64,000 nucleotides of DNA from Atherix ibis (Eukaryota; Arthropoda; Insecta; Diptera; Athericidae), in assembly GCA_958298945.1 (NCBI GenBank), contig OY282608.1, positions 78,726,806 through 78,790,805 of the forward strand. Reading direction: 5' to 3'. Within the stretch, counting starts at the first letter, position 1. Every line of letters starts with the position of its first letter. A program made the translations under genes and the position numbers. The notes below the pieces were generated by a model that worked only from the letters and a program-made list of their open reading frames with translations, was not told where the DNA came from and did no database searches. Below, one piece after another: positions 27,301 through 42,177 of this stretch.

Positions 27301-28012
27301 ACCAACAAACCAACAAACCAACAAACCAACAAACCAACAAACCAACAAACCAACAAGCCAACAAACCAACAAACTAACAAGCCAACAAGCAAACAAACAA
27401 AAAAACCAACAAACGAACAAACCAACAAACCAACAAACAAACAATCCAACAAACCAACAAACCAACAAACCAACAAACCAACAAACCAACAAACCAACAA
27501 GCCAACAAGCAAACAAACCAACAAACCAACATGCCAACAAGCAAACAAACAAACAAACCAACAAACCAACAAACCAACAAACCAACAAACCAACAAACCA
27601 ACAAACCAACAAACCAACAAACCAACAAACCAACAAGCCAACAAGCAAACAAACCAACAAACCAACATGCCAACAAGCAAACAAACAAACAAACCAACAA
27701 ACCAACAAACCAACAAACCAACAAACCAACAAACCAACAAACCAACAAACCAACAAGCCAATAAACCAACAAACCAACATCCCAACAAGCCAACAAACAA
27801 ACAAACCAACAAACCAACCAACCAACAAACCAACAAACCAACAAACCAACAAACCAACAAGCCAACAAACCAAAAAACCAACAAACCAATAAACCAACAA
27901 ATCAACAAACCAACAAACCAACAAACCAACAAACCAACAAACCAACAAACCAACAAACCAACAAACCAACAAACCAACAAACCAAAAAACCAACAAATTA
28001 ACAAGCCAACAA

Positions 28013-29470
28013 ACTAACAGACCAACATGCCAAAAAGGCAACAAACAAACAAACCAACAAACCAACAAACCAACAAACGAACACACCAACAAACCAAAAA
28101 ACCAACAAACCAACAAACCAACAAGCCAACAAACCAACAAACCAATAAACCAACAAACCAACAAACCCACAAACCAACATGCAAACAAGCCAACAAACAG
28201 ACAAATCAACAAACCAACAAACCATCAAACCAACAAACCAACAAACCAACAAACCAACAAACCAACAAACCAACAAGCCAACAAACCAAAAAACCAACAA
28301 ACGAACAAACCAACAAACCAACAAACCAACATACCAACAAGCCAACAAACAAACAAACCAACAAACCAACAAAATAACATACCAACAAAACAACAAGCCA
28401 ACAAACCAAAAAACCAACAAACGAACAAACCAATAAACCAACAAACCAACAAACAAACAAACCAACAAACCAACAAACCAACAAACCAACAAACCAGCAA
28501 ACCAACAAACCAACAAACCAACAAACCAACAAGCCAACAAACCAACAAACCAATATGCCAACAAGCCAACAAACAAACAAACCAACAAATCAACAAACCA
28601 ACAAACCAACAATCCAACAAACAAACAAACCAAAAAACCAACAAACCAACAAACCAACAAGCCAACAAACCAACAAGCCAACAAACCAACAAACCAACAA
28701 AGCAACAAACCAACAAACCAACAAACCAACAAACCAACAAACCAACAAACCAACAAACCAACAAGCCAACAAACTAACAAACCAACAAGTTAACAAACCA
28801 ACAAACCAACAATCCAACCAACCAACAAACAAATAAACCAACAAACCAACAAACCAACAAACCATAAACCAACAAACCAACAAACCAACAAGCCAATAAG
28901 CCAACAAACCAACAAACCAACAAACCAACAAACCAACAAACCAACAAACCAACAAACCAACAAACCAACAAACCAACAAACCAACAAACCAACAAACCAA
29001 CAAAGCAACAAACCAACAAGCCAACAAGTCAACAAATTAAAAATCCAACAAACGAACAAACCAACAAACCAACAAACCAACAAACAAACAAACCAACAAA
29101 CGAACAAACCAACAAACCAACAAACCAACAAGCCAACAAACCAACAAACCAACATGCCAACAAGCCAACAAACAAACAAACCAACAAACCAAGAAACCAA
29201 CAAACCAACAAACCAACAAACGAATAAACCAACAAACCAAGAAACCAACAAATAAACAAACCAACAAACCAACAAACCCACAAACCAACAAACCAACAAA
29301 CCAACAAGTCAACAAACTAACAAACCAACATGCCAACAAGCCAACAAACAAACAAACCAACAAACCAACAAACCAACAAACCAACAAACCAACAAACCAA
29401 CAAACCAACAAACCAACAAACCAACAAGCCAACAAACCAACAAACCAACAAACCAACATGCCAATAAGCC
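28013..29470. repeat. Zone C higher-order unit, K-Z-epsilon copy
   Basis: K at 28,013, Z starting at 28,787 (774 bp later) with the 7-mer AAACCAT at 28,861 and AAATTAAA at 29,034, and epsilon at 29,458. I did not find zeta in this copy. The K to Z order is shared with copies near 25,245, 30,115, 44,885 and 49,628. Confidence 0.7.
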
Positions 29471-30114
29471 AACAAACAAACAAACCAACAAACCAATAAA
29501 CCAACAAACCAACAAACCAACAAACCAAAAAACCAACAAACCAACAAACCAACAAACCAACAAACCAACGAACCAACAAACTAACAAGCCAACAAACCAA
29601 AAAACCAACAAACGAACAAACCAACAAACCAACAAACCAACAAACCAACAAACCAACAAACAAACAAACCAACAAATCAACAAACCAACAAACCAACAAA
29701 CCAACAAACCAACATGCCAACAAATAACAAACCAACAAACCAATAAACCAACAAACCAACAAACCAACAAACCAACAAGCCAACAAACCAACAAACCAAC
29801 AAGCCAACAAACAAAAAAACCAACAATCGAACAAACCAACAAATCAACAAACCATCAAACCAACAAACAAACAAACCAACAAACCAACAAACCAACAAAC
29901 CAACAAACCAAGAAACCAACAAACCAACAAGCCAACAAACAAACAAACTAACAAGCCAACAAACCAAAAAACCAACAAACGAACAAACCAACAAACCAAC
30001 AAACCAACAAACCTACAAACCAACAAACCAACAAACAAACAAACCAACAAATCAACAAACCAACAAACCAACAAACCAACAAAGCAAAAAACCAACAAAT
30101 TAACAAGCCAACAA

Positions 30115-31440
30115 ACTAACAGACCAACATGCCAACAAGGCAACAAACAAACAAACCAACAAACCAACAAACCAACAAACCAACAAACGAACACACCAAC
30201 AAACCAAAAAACCAAGAAACCAACAAACCAACAAGCCAACAAACCAACAAACCAACAAACCAACAAACCAACAAACCCACAAACCCACATGCAAACAAGC
30301 CAACAAACAAACAAACCAACAAACCAACAAACCATCAAACCAACAAACCAACAAACCAACAAACCAACAAACCAACAAGCCAACAAACCAAAAAACCAAC
30401 AAACGAACAAACCAACAAACCAACAAACCAACATACCAACAAGCCAACAAACAAACAAACCAACAAACCAACAAACAAACATACCAACAAAACAACAAGC
30501 CAACAAACCAATATGCCAACAAGCCAACAAACAAACAAACCAACAAACCAACAAACCAACAAACCAACAATCCAACAAACAAACAAACCAAAAAACCAAC
30601 AAACCAACAAACCAACAAGCCAACAAACCAACAAGCCAACAAACCAACAAACCAACAAACCAACAAACTAACAAACCAACAAACCAACAAACCAACAAAC
30701 CAACAAACCAACAAACCAACAAACCAACAAACCAACAAACCAACAAGCCAACAAACTAACAAACCAACAAGTTAACAAACCAACAAACCAACAATCCAAC
30801 CAACCAACAAACAAATAAACCAACAAACCAACAAACCAACAAACCATAAACCAACAAACCAACAAACCAACAAGCCAATAAGCCAACAAACCAACAAACG
30901 AACAAACCAACAAACCAACAAACCAACAAACCAACAAACCAACAAACCAACAAACCAACAAACCAACAAACCAACAAACCAACAAACCAACAAGCCAACA
31001 AACCAACAAGCCAACAAGTCAACAAATTAAAAAACCAACAAAGCAACAAACCAACAAACCAACAAACCAAAAAACCAACAAACTAACAAGCCAACAAACC
31101 AAAAAACCAACAAACGAACAAACCAACAAACCAACAAACCAACAAACCAACAAACCAACAAACAAACAAACCAACAAACGAACAAACCAACAAACCAAGA
31201 AACCAACAAATAAACAAACCAACAAACCAACAAACCCACAAACCAACAAACCAACAAACCAACAAGCCAACAAACTAACAAACCAACATGCCAACAAGCC
31301 AACAAACAAACAAACCAACAAAACAACAAACCAACAAACCAACAAACAAAAAAACCAACAAACCAACAAACCAACAAGCCAACAAACCAACAAACCAACA
31401 AACCAACAAACCAACAAACCAACAAACCAACATGCCAATA
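30115..31440. repeat. Zone C higher-order unit, K-Z-epsilon copy
   Basis: K at 30,115, Z at 30,769 (654 bp), 7-mer AAACCAT at 30,843, AAATTAAA at 31,024, epsilon at 31,432. Z is 1,982 bp after the previous Z and epsilon 1,974 bp after the previous epsilon, so the two neighbouring units are close to 2 kb each. Confidence 0.7.
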
Positions 31441-32719
31441 AGCCAACAAACAAACAAACCAACAAACCAATAAGCCAACAAACCAACAAACCAACAAACC
31501 AAAAAAACAACAAAGCAACAAACCAACAAACCAACAAACCAAAAAACCAACAAACTAACAAACCAACAAACAAACAAACCAACAAATCAACAAACCAACA
31601 AACCAACAAACCAACAAACCAACATGCCAACAAGCCAACAAACCAACAAACCAATAAACCAACAAACCAACAAACCAACAAACCAACAAGCCAACATACC
31701 AACAAACCAGCAAGCCAACAAACAAAAAAACCAACAAACGAACAAACCAACAAACCAACAAACCAACAAACCAACAAACAAACAAACCAACAAACCAACA
31801 AACCAACAAACCAACAAACCAACAAACCAACAAACCAACAAGCCAACAAACAAACAAACCAACAAACCAACATGCCAACAATTCAACAAACAAACAAACC
31901 AACAAACCAACAAACCAACAAACCAACAAACCAACAAACCAACAAACCAACAGACCAACAAACCAACAAGCCAATAAACCAACAAACCAACATCCCAACA
32001 AGCCAACAAACAAACAAACCAACAAACCAACAAACCAACAAACCAACAAACCAACAAACCAACAAACCAACAAACCAACAAACCAACAAACCAACAAACC
32101 AACAAACCAACAAGCCAACAAACCAACAAACCAACAAACCAACAAACCAACAAACGAACACACCAACAAACCAAAAAACCAAGAAACCAACAAACCAACA
32201 AGCCAACAAACCAACAAACCAACAAACCAACAAACCAACAAACCCACAAACCAACATGCAAACAAGCCAACAAACAAACAAACCAACAAACCAACAAACC
32301 ATCAAACCAACAAACCAACAAACCAACAAACCAACAAACCAACAAGCCAACAAACCAAAAAACCAACAAACGAACAAACCAACAAACCAACAAACCAACA
32401 TACCAACAAGCCAACAAACAAACAAACCAACAAACTAACAAACAAACATACCAACAAAACAACAAGCCAACAAACCAATATGCCAACAAGCCAACAAACA
32501 AACAAACCAACAAACCAACAAACCAACAAACCAACAATCCAACAAACAAACAAACCAAAAAACCAACAAACCAACAAACCAACAAGCCAACAAACCAACA
32601 AGCCAACAAACCAATAAACCAACAAACCAACAAACCAACAAACCAACAAACCAACAAACCAACAAACCAACAAACCAACAAACCAACAAACCAACAAGCC
32701 AACAAACTAACAAACCAAC

Positions 32720-33519
32720 AAGTTAACAAACCAACAAACCAACAATCCAACCAACCAACAAACAAATAAACCAACAAACCAACAAACCAACAAACCATAA
32801 ACCACCAAACCAACAAACCAACAAGCCAATAAGCCAACAAACCAACAAACCAACAAACCAACAAACCAACAAACCAACAAACCAACAAACCAACAAACCA
32901 ACAAACCAACAAACCAACAAACTAACAAGCCAACAAACCAACAAACCAACAAGCCAACAAGTCAACAAATTAAAAAACCAACAAACGAACAAACCAACAA
33001 ACCAACAAACCAACAAACAAACAAACCAACAAACCAACAAACCAACAAACCAACAAACCAACAAGCCAACAAACCAACAAACCAACATGCCAACAAGCCA
33101 ACAAACAAACAAACCAACAAACCAAGAAACCAACAAACCAACAAACCAACAAACCAACAAACCAAAAAGCCAATAAACCAACAAACCAATATGCCAACAA
33201 GCGAACAAACCAACAAACCAACAAACCAACAAACCAACAAACCAAGAAGCCAACAAACCGAAAAAACAACAAACGAACAAACCAACAAACCAACAAATAA
33301 ACAAACCAACAAACCAACAAACCCACAAACCAACAAACCAACAAACCAACAAGCCAACAAACTAACAAACCAACATGCCAACAAGCCAACAAACAAACAA
33401 ACCAACAAACCAACAAACCAACAAACAAAAAAACCAACAAACCAACAAACCAACAAGCCAACAAACCAACAAACCAACAAACCAACAAACCAACAAACCA
33501 ACAAACCAACATGCCAATA
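32720..33519. repeat. Zone C higher-order unit, Z-zeta-epsilon copy without K
   Basis: Z at 32,720 (1,951 bp after the previous Z), 7-mer AAACCAT at 32,794, AAATTAAA at 32,967, zeta at 33,258, epsilon at 33,511. K is absent upstream; that interval instead holds an AATTCAAC mark (31,880) and ATCCCAAC. Confidence 0.65.
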
Positions 33520-36500
33520 AGCCAACAAACAAACAAACCAACAAGCCAATAAACCAACAAACCAACAAACCAACAAACCAAAAAACCAACAAAGCAAAAA
33601 ACCAACAAACCAACAAACCAAAAAACCAACAAACTAACAAGCCAACAAACCAAAAAACCAACAAACGAACAAACCAACAAACCAACAAACCAACAAACCA
33701 ACAAACAAACAAACCAACAAATCAACAAACCAACAAACCAACAAACCAACAAACCAACATGCCAACAAGCCAACAAACCAACAAACCAATAAACCAACAA
33801 ACCAACAAACCAACAAACCTACAAGCCAACAAACCAACAAACCAACAAGCCAACAAACAAAAAAACCAACAAACGAACAAACCAACAAACCAACAAACCA
33901 ACAAACCAACAAACCAACAAACCAACAAACCAACAAACCAACAAACCAACAAACCAACAAACCAACAAACCAACAAACCAACAAACCAACAAGCCAACAA
34001 ACAAACAAACCAACAAACCAACATGCCAACAATTCAACAAACCAACAAACCAACAAACCAACAAACCAACAAACCAACAAACCAACAAACCAACAAACCA
34101 ACAAACCAACAAGCCAATAAACCAACAAACCAACATCCCAACAAGCCAACAAACAAACAAACCAACAAACCAACAAACCAACAAACCAACAAACCAACAA
34201 ACCAACAAACCAACAAACCAACAAACCAACAAACCAACAAACCAACAAACCAACACACCAACAAGCCAACAAACCAACAAACCAACAAACCAACAAACCA
34301 ACAAACCAACAAACCAATAAACCAATAAACTAACAAACCAACGAACCAACAAACCAACAAGCCAACAAACAAACAAACCAACAAGCCAACAAACCAACAC
34401 ACCAACAAACCAACAAGCCAACAAACCAACAAACCAACAAGCCAACAAGCCAACAAACAAAAAAACCAACAAACGAACAAACCAACAAACCAACAAACCA
34501 ACAAACCAACAAACCAACAAACAAACAAACCAACAAACCAACAAACCAACAAACCAACAAACCAATAAACCAACAAACCAACAAGCCAACAAACAAACAA
34601 ACCAACAAACCAACATGCCAACAATTCAACAAACAAACAAACCAACAAACCAACAAACCAACAAACCAACAAACCAACAAACCAACAAACCAACAAGCCA
34701 ATAAACCAATAAACCAACATCCCAACTAGCCAACAAACAAACAAACCAACAAACCAATAAACCAACAAACCAACAAACCAACAAACCAACAAACCAACAC
34801 ACCAACAAACCAACAAGCCAACAAACCAACAAACCAACATGCCAACAAGTCAACAAACAAACAAACCAACAAACCAACAAACAAACAAACCAACAAACCA
34901 ACAAACCAACAAACCAACAAACCAACAAGCCAACAAACCAACAAACCAACAAACCAACAAACCAACAAACCAACAAACCAACAAACAAATAAACCAATAA
35001 ACTAACAAACCAACGAACCAACAAACCAACAAGCCAACAAACAAACAAACCAACAAGCCAACAAACCAACACACCAACAAACCAACAAGCCAACAAACCA
35101 ACAAACCAACAAGCCAACAAGCCAACAAACAAAAAAACCAACAAACGAACAAACCAACAAACCAACAAACCAACAAACCAACAAACCAACAAACAAACAA
35201 ACCAACAAACCAACAAACCAACAAACCAACAAACCAATAAACCAACAAACCAACAAGCCAACAAACAAACAAACCAACAAACCAACATGCCAACAATTCA
35301 ACAAACAAACAAACCAACAAACCAACAAACCAACAAACCAACAAACCAACAAACCAACAAACCAACAAACCAATAAACCAACAAACCAACAAGCCAACAA
35401 ACAAACAAACCAACAAACCAACATGCCAACAATTCAACAAACAAACAAACCAACAAACCAACAAACCAACAAACCAACAAACCAACAAACCAACAAACCA
35501 ACAAACCAACAAGCCAATAAACCAATAAACCAACATCCCAACAAGCCAACAAACAAACAAACCAACAAACCAATAAACCAACAAACCAACAAACCAACAA
35601 ACCAACAAACCAACAAACCAACAAACCAACAAGCCAACAAACCAACAAACCAACATGCCAACAAGTCAACAAACAAACAAACCAACAAACCAACAAACAA
35701 ACAAACCAACAAACCAACAAACCAACAAACCAACAAACCAACAAACCAACAAGCCAACAAACCAACAAACCAACATGCCAACAAGCCAACAAACAAACAA
35801 ACCAACAAACCAAGAAACCAACAAACCAACAAACAAACAAACCAGCAAACCAAAAAGCCAATAAACCAACAAACCAATATGCCAACAAGCGAACAAACCA
35901 ACAAACCAACAAACCAACAAACCAACAAACCAACAAACCAAGAAGCCAACAAACCGAAAAAACAACAAACGAACAAACCAACAAACCAAGATTCCAACAA
36001 ATAAACAAACCAACAAACCAACAAACCAACAAACCCACAAACCAACAAACCAACAAACCAACAAGCCAACAAACTAACAAACCAACATGCCAACAAGCCA
36101 ACAAACAAACAAACCAACAAACCAACAAACCAACAAACCAACAAACAAAAAAACCAACAAACCAACAAACCAACAAGCCAACAAACCAACAAACCAACAA
36201 ACCAACAAACCAACAAACCAACAAACCAACATGCCAATAAGCCAACAAACAAACAAACCAACAAACCAATAAACCAACAAACCAACAAACCAACAAACCA
36301 AAAAACCAACAAAGCAACAAACCAACAAACCAACAAACCAAAAAACCAACAAACTAACAAGCCAACAAACCAAAAAACCAACAAACGAACAAACCAACAA
36401 ACCAACAAACCAACAAACCAACAAAACAACAAACAAACAAACCAACAAATCAACAAACCAACAAACCAACAAACCAACAAACCAATATGCCAACAAGCCA

Positions 36501-36623
36501 ACAAACCAACAAACCAACAAGCCAACAAACCAACAAACCAACAAACCAACAAACCAACAAACCAACAAACCAACAAACCAACAAACCAACAAACCAACAA
36601 GCCAACAAACTAACAAACCAACA

Positions 36624-38230
36624 AGTTAACAAACCAACAAACCAACAATCCAACCAACCAACAAACAAATAAACCAACAAACCAACAAACCAACAAACCA
36701 ACAAACCATAAACCAACAAACCAACAAACCAACAAGCCAATAAGCCAACAAACCAACAAACCAACAAACCAACAAACCAACAAACCAACAAACCAACAAA
36801 CCAACAAACCAATAAACCAACAAACCAATAAACCAACAAACCAACAAGCCAACAAACCAACAAACCAACAAGCCAACAAGTCAACAAATTAAAAAACCAA
36901 CAAACGAACAAACCAACAAACCAACAAACCAACAAACAAACAAACCAACAAACCAACAAACCAACAAACCAACAAACCAACAAGCCAACAAACCAACAAA
37001 CCAACATGCCAACAAGCCAACAAACAAACAAACCAACAAACCAAGAAACCAACAAACCAACAAACCAACAAACCAACAAACCAAAAAGCCAATAAACCAA
37101 CAAACCAATATGCCAACAAGCGAACAAACCAACAAACCAACAAACCAACAAACCAACAAACCAATAAGCCAACAAACCGAAAAAACAACAAACGAACAAA
37201 CCAACAAACCAAGAAACCAACAAATAAACAAACCAACAAACCAACAAACCAACAAACCAACAAACAAACAAACCAACAAACCAACAAACCAACAAACCAA
37301 CAAACCAATAAACCAACAAACCAACAAGCCAACAAACAAATAAACCAACAAACCAACATGCCAACAATTCAACAAACAAACAAACCAACAAACAAACAAA
37401 CCAACAAACCAACAAACCAACAAACCAACAAACCAACAAGCCAATAAACCAATAAACCAACATCCCAACAAGCCAACAAACAAACAAACCAACAAACCAA
37501 TAAACCAACAAACCAACAAACCAACAAACCAACAAACCAACAAACCAACAAACCAACAAGCCAACAAACCAACAAACCAACATGCCAACAAGTCAACAAA
37601 CAAACAAACCAACAAACCAACAAACAAACAAACCAACAAACTAACAAACCAACAAACCAACAAACCAACAAACCAACAAACCAACAAACCAACAAACCAA
37701 CAAACCAACAAACCAACAAGCCAACAAACCAACAAACCAACAAGCCAACAAGTCAACAAATTAAAAAACCAACAAACGAACAAACCAACAAACCAACAAA
37801 CCAACAAACAAACAAACCAACAAACCAACAAACCAACAAACCAACAAACCAACAAACCAACAAGCCAACAAACCAACAAACCAACATGCCAACAAGCCAA
37901 CAAACAAACAAACCAACAAACCAAGAAACCAAAAAACCAACAAACCAACAAACCAACAAACCAAAAAGCCAATAAACCAACAAACCAATATGCCAACAAG
38001 CGAACAAACCAACAAACCAACAAACCAACAAACCAAGAAGCCAACAAACCGAAAAAACAACAAACGAACAAACCAACAAACCAAGAAACCAACAAACAAA
38101 CAAACCAACAAACCAACAAACCAACAAACCAACAAACAAAAAAACCAACAAACCAACAAACCATCAAGCCAACAAACCAACAAACCAACAAACCAACAAA
38201 CCAACAAACCAACAAACCAACATGCCAATA
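36624..38230. repeat. Zone C higher-order unit, Z-zeta with a repeated tail
   Basis: Z at 36,624 with 7-mer AAACCAT at 36,705 and AAATTAAA at 36,886, zeta at 37,177, then AAATTAAA again at 37,758, zeta again at 38,049 and epsilon at 38,222. AAATTAAA to zeta is 291 bp in both (36,886 to 37,177; 37,758 to 38,049), an offset of 872 bp (109 units), which indicates a local tandem duplication of this part. Confidence 0.7.
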
Positions 38231-40049
38231 AGCCAACAAACAAATAAACCAACAAACCAATAAACCAACAAACCAACAAACCAACAAACCAAAAAACCAA
38301 CAAAGCAACAAACCAACAAACCAACAAACCAAAAAACCAATAAACTAACAAGCCAACAAACCAAAAAACCAACAAACGAACAAACTAACAAACCAACAAA
38401 CCAACAAACCAACAAACCAACAAACAAACAAACCAACAAATCAACAAACCAACAAACCAACAAACCAACAAACCAACATGCCAACAAGCCAACAAACCAA
38501 CAAACCAATAAACCAACAAACCAACAAACCAACAAACCAACAAGCCAATAAACCAACAAACCAACAAGCCAACAAACAAAAAAACCAACAAACGAACAAA
38601 CCAACAAACCAACAAACTAACAAACCAACAAACAAACAAATCAACAAACCAACAAACCAACAAACCAACAAACCAACAAACCAACAAACCAACAAGCCAA
38701 CAAACAAACAAACAAACAAACCAACATGCCAACAATTCAACAAACAAACAAACCAACAAACCAACAAACCAACAAACCAACAAACCAACAAACCAACAAA
38801 CCAACAAGCCAATAAACCAACAAACCAACATCCCAACAAGACAACAAACAAACAAACCAACAAACCAACAAACCAACAAACCAACAAACCAACAAACCAA
38901 CAAACCAACAAACCAACAAACCAACAAACCAACAAACCAACAAGCCAACAAACCAACAAACCAACAAACCAACAAACCAACAAACCAACAAACGAACACA
39001 CCAACAAACCAAAAAACCAAGAAACCAACAAACCAACAAGCCAACAAACCAACAAACCAACAAACCAACAAACCAACAAACCCACAAACCAACATGCAAA
39101 CAAGCCAACAAACAAACAAACCAACAAACCAACAAACCATCAAACCAACAAACCAACAAACCAACAAACCAACAAACCAACAAGCCAACAAACCAAAAAA
39201 CCAACAAACGAACAAACCAACAAACCAACAAACCAACATACCAACAAGCCAACAAACCAACAAGCCAACAAACCAACAAACCAACATGCCAACAAGCCAA
39301 CAAACAAACAAACGAACAAACCAAGAAACCAACAAACCAACAAACCAACAAACCAACAAACCAAAAAGCCAATAAACCAACAAACCAATATGCCAACAAG
39401 CGAACAAACCAACAAACCAACAAACCAACAAACCAACAAACCAAGAAGCCAACAAACCGAAAAAACAACAAACGAACAAACCAACAAACCAAGAAACCAA
39501 CAAATAAACAAACCAACAAACCAACAAACCCACAAACCAACAAACCAACAAACCAACAAGCCAACAAACTAACAAACCAACATGCCAACAAGCCAACAAA
39601 CAAACAAACCAACAAACCAACAAACCAACAAACCAACAAACAAAAAAACCAACAAACCAACAAACCAACAAGCCAACAAACCAACAAACCAACAAACCAA
39701 CAAACCAACAAACCAACAAACCAACATGCCAATAAGCCAACAAACAAACAAACCAACAAACCAATAAACCAACAAACCAACAAACCAACAAACCAAAAAA
39801 CCAACAAAGCAACAAACTAACAAACCAACAAACCAAAAAACCAACAAACTAACAAGCCAACAAACCAAAAAACCAACAAACGAACAAACCAACAAACCAA
39901 CAAACCAACAAACCAACAAACCAACAAACAAACAAACCAACAAATCAACAAACCAACAAACCAACAAAACAACAAACCAACATGCCAACAAGCCAACAAA
40001 CCAACAAACCAATAAACCAACAAACCAACAAACCAACAAACCAACAAAC

Positions 40050-41240
40050 CAACAAGCCAACAAACCAACAAACCAACAAGCCAACAAACAAAAAAACCAA
40101 CAAACGAACAAACCAACAAACCAACAAACCAACAAACCAACAAACAAACAAACCAACAAACCAACAAACCAACAAACCAACAAACCAACAAACCAACAAA
40201 CCAACAAGCCAACAAACAAACAAACCAACAAAACAACATGCCAACAATTCAACAAACAAACAAACCAACAAACCAACAAACCAACAAACCAACAAACCAA
40301 CAAACCAACAAACCAATAAACCAACAAACCAACAAGCCAATAAACCAACAAACCAACATCCCAACAAGCCAACAAACTAACAAACCAACGAACCAACAAA
40401 CCAACAAGCCAACAAACAAACAAACCAACAAGCCAACAAACCAACAAACCAACAAACCAACAAGCCAACAAACCAACAAACCAACAAGCCAACAAGCCAA
40501 CAAAAAAAAAACCAACAAACGAACAAACCAACAAACCAACAAACCAACAAACCAACAAACCAACAAACAAACAAACCAACAAACCAACAAACAAACAAAC
40601 CAACAAACCAACATGCCAACAATTCAACAAACAAACAAACCAACAAACCAACAAACCAACAAACCAACAAACCAACAAACCAACAAACCAACAAACCAAC
40701 AAGCCAATAAACCAATAAACCAACATCCCAACAAGCCAACAAACAAACAAAACAACAAACCAATAAACCAACAAACCAACAAACCAACAAACCAACAAAC
40801 CAACAAACCAACAAACCAACAAGCCAACAAACAAAAAAACCAACAAACGAACAAACCAACAAACCAACAAACCAACAAACCAACAAACAAACAAACCAAC
40901 AAACCAACAAACCAACAAACCAACAAACCAACAAACCAACAAACCAACAAGCCAACAAACAAACAAACCAACAAAACAACATGCCAACAATTCAACAAAC
41001 AAACAAACCAACAAACCAACAAACCAACAAACCAACAAACCAACAAACCAACAAACCAATAAACCAACAAACCAACAAGCCAATAAACCAACAAACCAAC
41101 ATCCCAACAAGCCAACAAACTAACAAACCAACGAACCAACAAACCAACAAGCCAACAAACAAACAAGCCAACAAACCAACAAACTAACAAGCCAACAAGC
41201 CAACAAACAAAAAAACCAACAAACGAACAAACCAACAAAC
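40050..41240. repeat. Local tandem duplication, 743-bp offset
   Basis: AATTCAAC at 40,246 and 40,989, and AAACTAAC before AACGAACC-type units near 40,377 and 41,120, are each 743 bp apart. 743 is one base short of 93 octamers. A further AATTCAAC at 40,621 lies between them. The segment includes a 10-A run at 40,502-40,511, which fits a local length change. Confidence 0.7.
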
Positions 41241-41348
41241 CAACAAATCAACAAACAAACAAACCAACAAACCAACAAACCAACAAACCAACAAACCAAC
41301 AAACCAAAAAACCAACAAGCCAACAAGCAAACAAACCAACAAACCAAC

Positions 41349-41885
41349 ATGCCAACAAGCAACAAACAAACAAACCAACAAACCAACAAACCAACAAACC
41401 AACAAACCAACACACCAACAAACCAACAAACCAGCAAGCCAATAAACCAACAAACCCACATCCCAACAAGCCAACAAACAAGCAAACTAACAAACCAACC
41501 AACCAACAAACCAACAAACCAACAAACCAACAAACCAACAAGCCAACAAACCAAAAAACCAACAAACCAAGAAACCAACAAATCAACAAACCAACAAACC
41601 AACAAACCAACAAATCAACAAACCAACAAACCAACAAACAAATAAACCAATAAACTAACAAACCAACGAACCAACAAACCAACAAGCCAACAAACAAACA
41701 AACCAACAAGCCAACAAACCAACAAACCAACAAACCAACAAGCCAACAAACCAACAAACCAACAAGCCAACAAGCCAACAAACAAAAAAACCAACAAACC
41801 AACAAACCAACAACCCAACAAACCAACAAACCAACAAACCAACAAACCAACAAACCAAAAAACCAACAAATTAACAAGCCAACAA
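41349..41885. repeat. Cassette X, copy 1 (carries 7-mer AAGCAAC)
   Basis: Begins at ATGCCAAC followed by a 7-bp AAGCAAC unit, then ACACCAAC, ATCCCAAC preceded by a CCCAC variant, and later AAACCAAT+AAACTAAC. Ends where K begins (41,886). Copy 2 is 3,007 bp to the right with the same 7-mer; copy 3 has a full 8-bp AAGCCAAC instead. Confidence 0.75.
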
Positions 41886-42177
41886 ACTAACAGACCAACA
41901 TGCCAACAAGGCAACAAACAAACAAACCAACAAACCAACAAACCAACAAACCAACAAACGAACACACCAACAAACCAAAAAACCAAGAAACCAACAAACC
42001 AACAAGCCAACAAACCAATAAACCAACAAACCAACAAACCAACAAACCAACAAACCAACAAGCCAACAAACCAAAAAACCAACAAACGAACAAACCAACA
42101 AACCAACAAACCAACATACCAACAAGCCAACAAACAAACAAACCAACAAACCAACAAACCAACAAACCAACAAACCA

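Noticed and set aside
30129..30671. Plus-strand frames starting MPT at ATGCCAAC, rich in N, Q, T, K, P and resembling prion-like or antifreeze-like low-complexity proteins
   Set aside because: The start is just the ATGCCAAC variant octamer and the peptide is the forced translation of the repeat. Length is set by where T-bearing variants fall.
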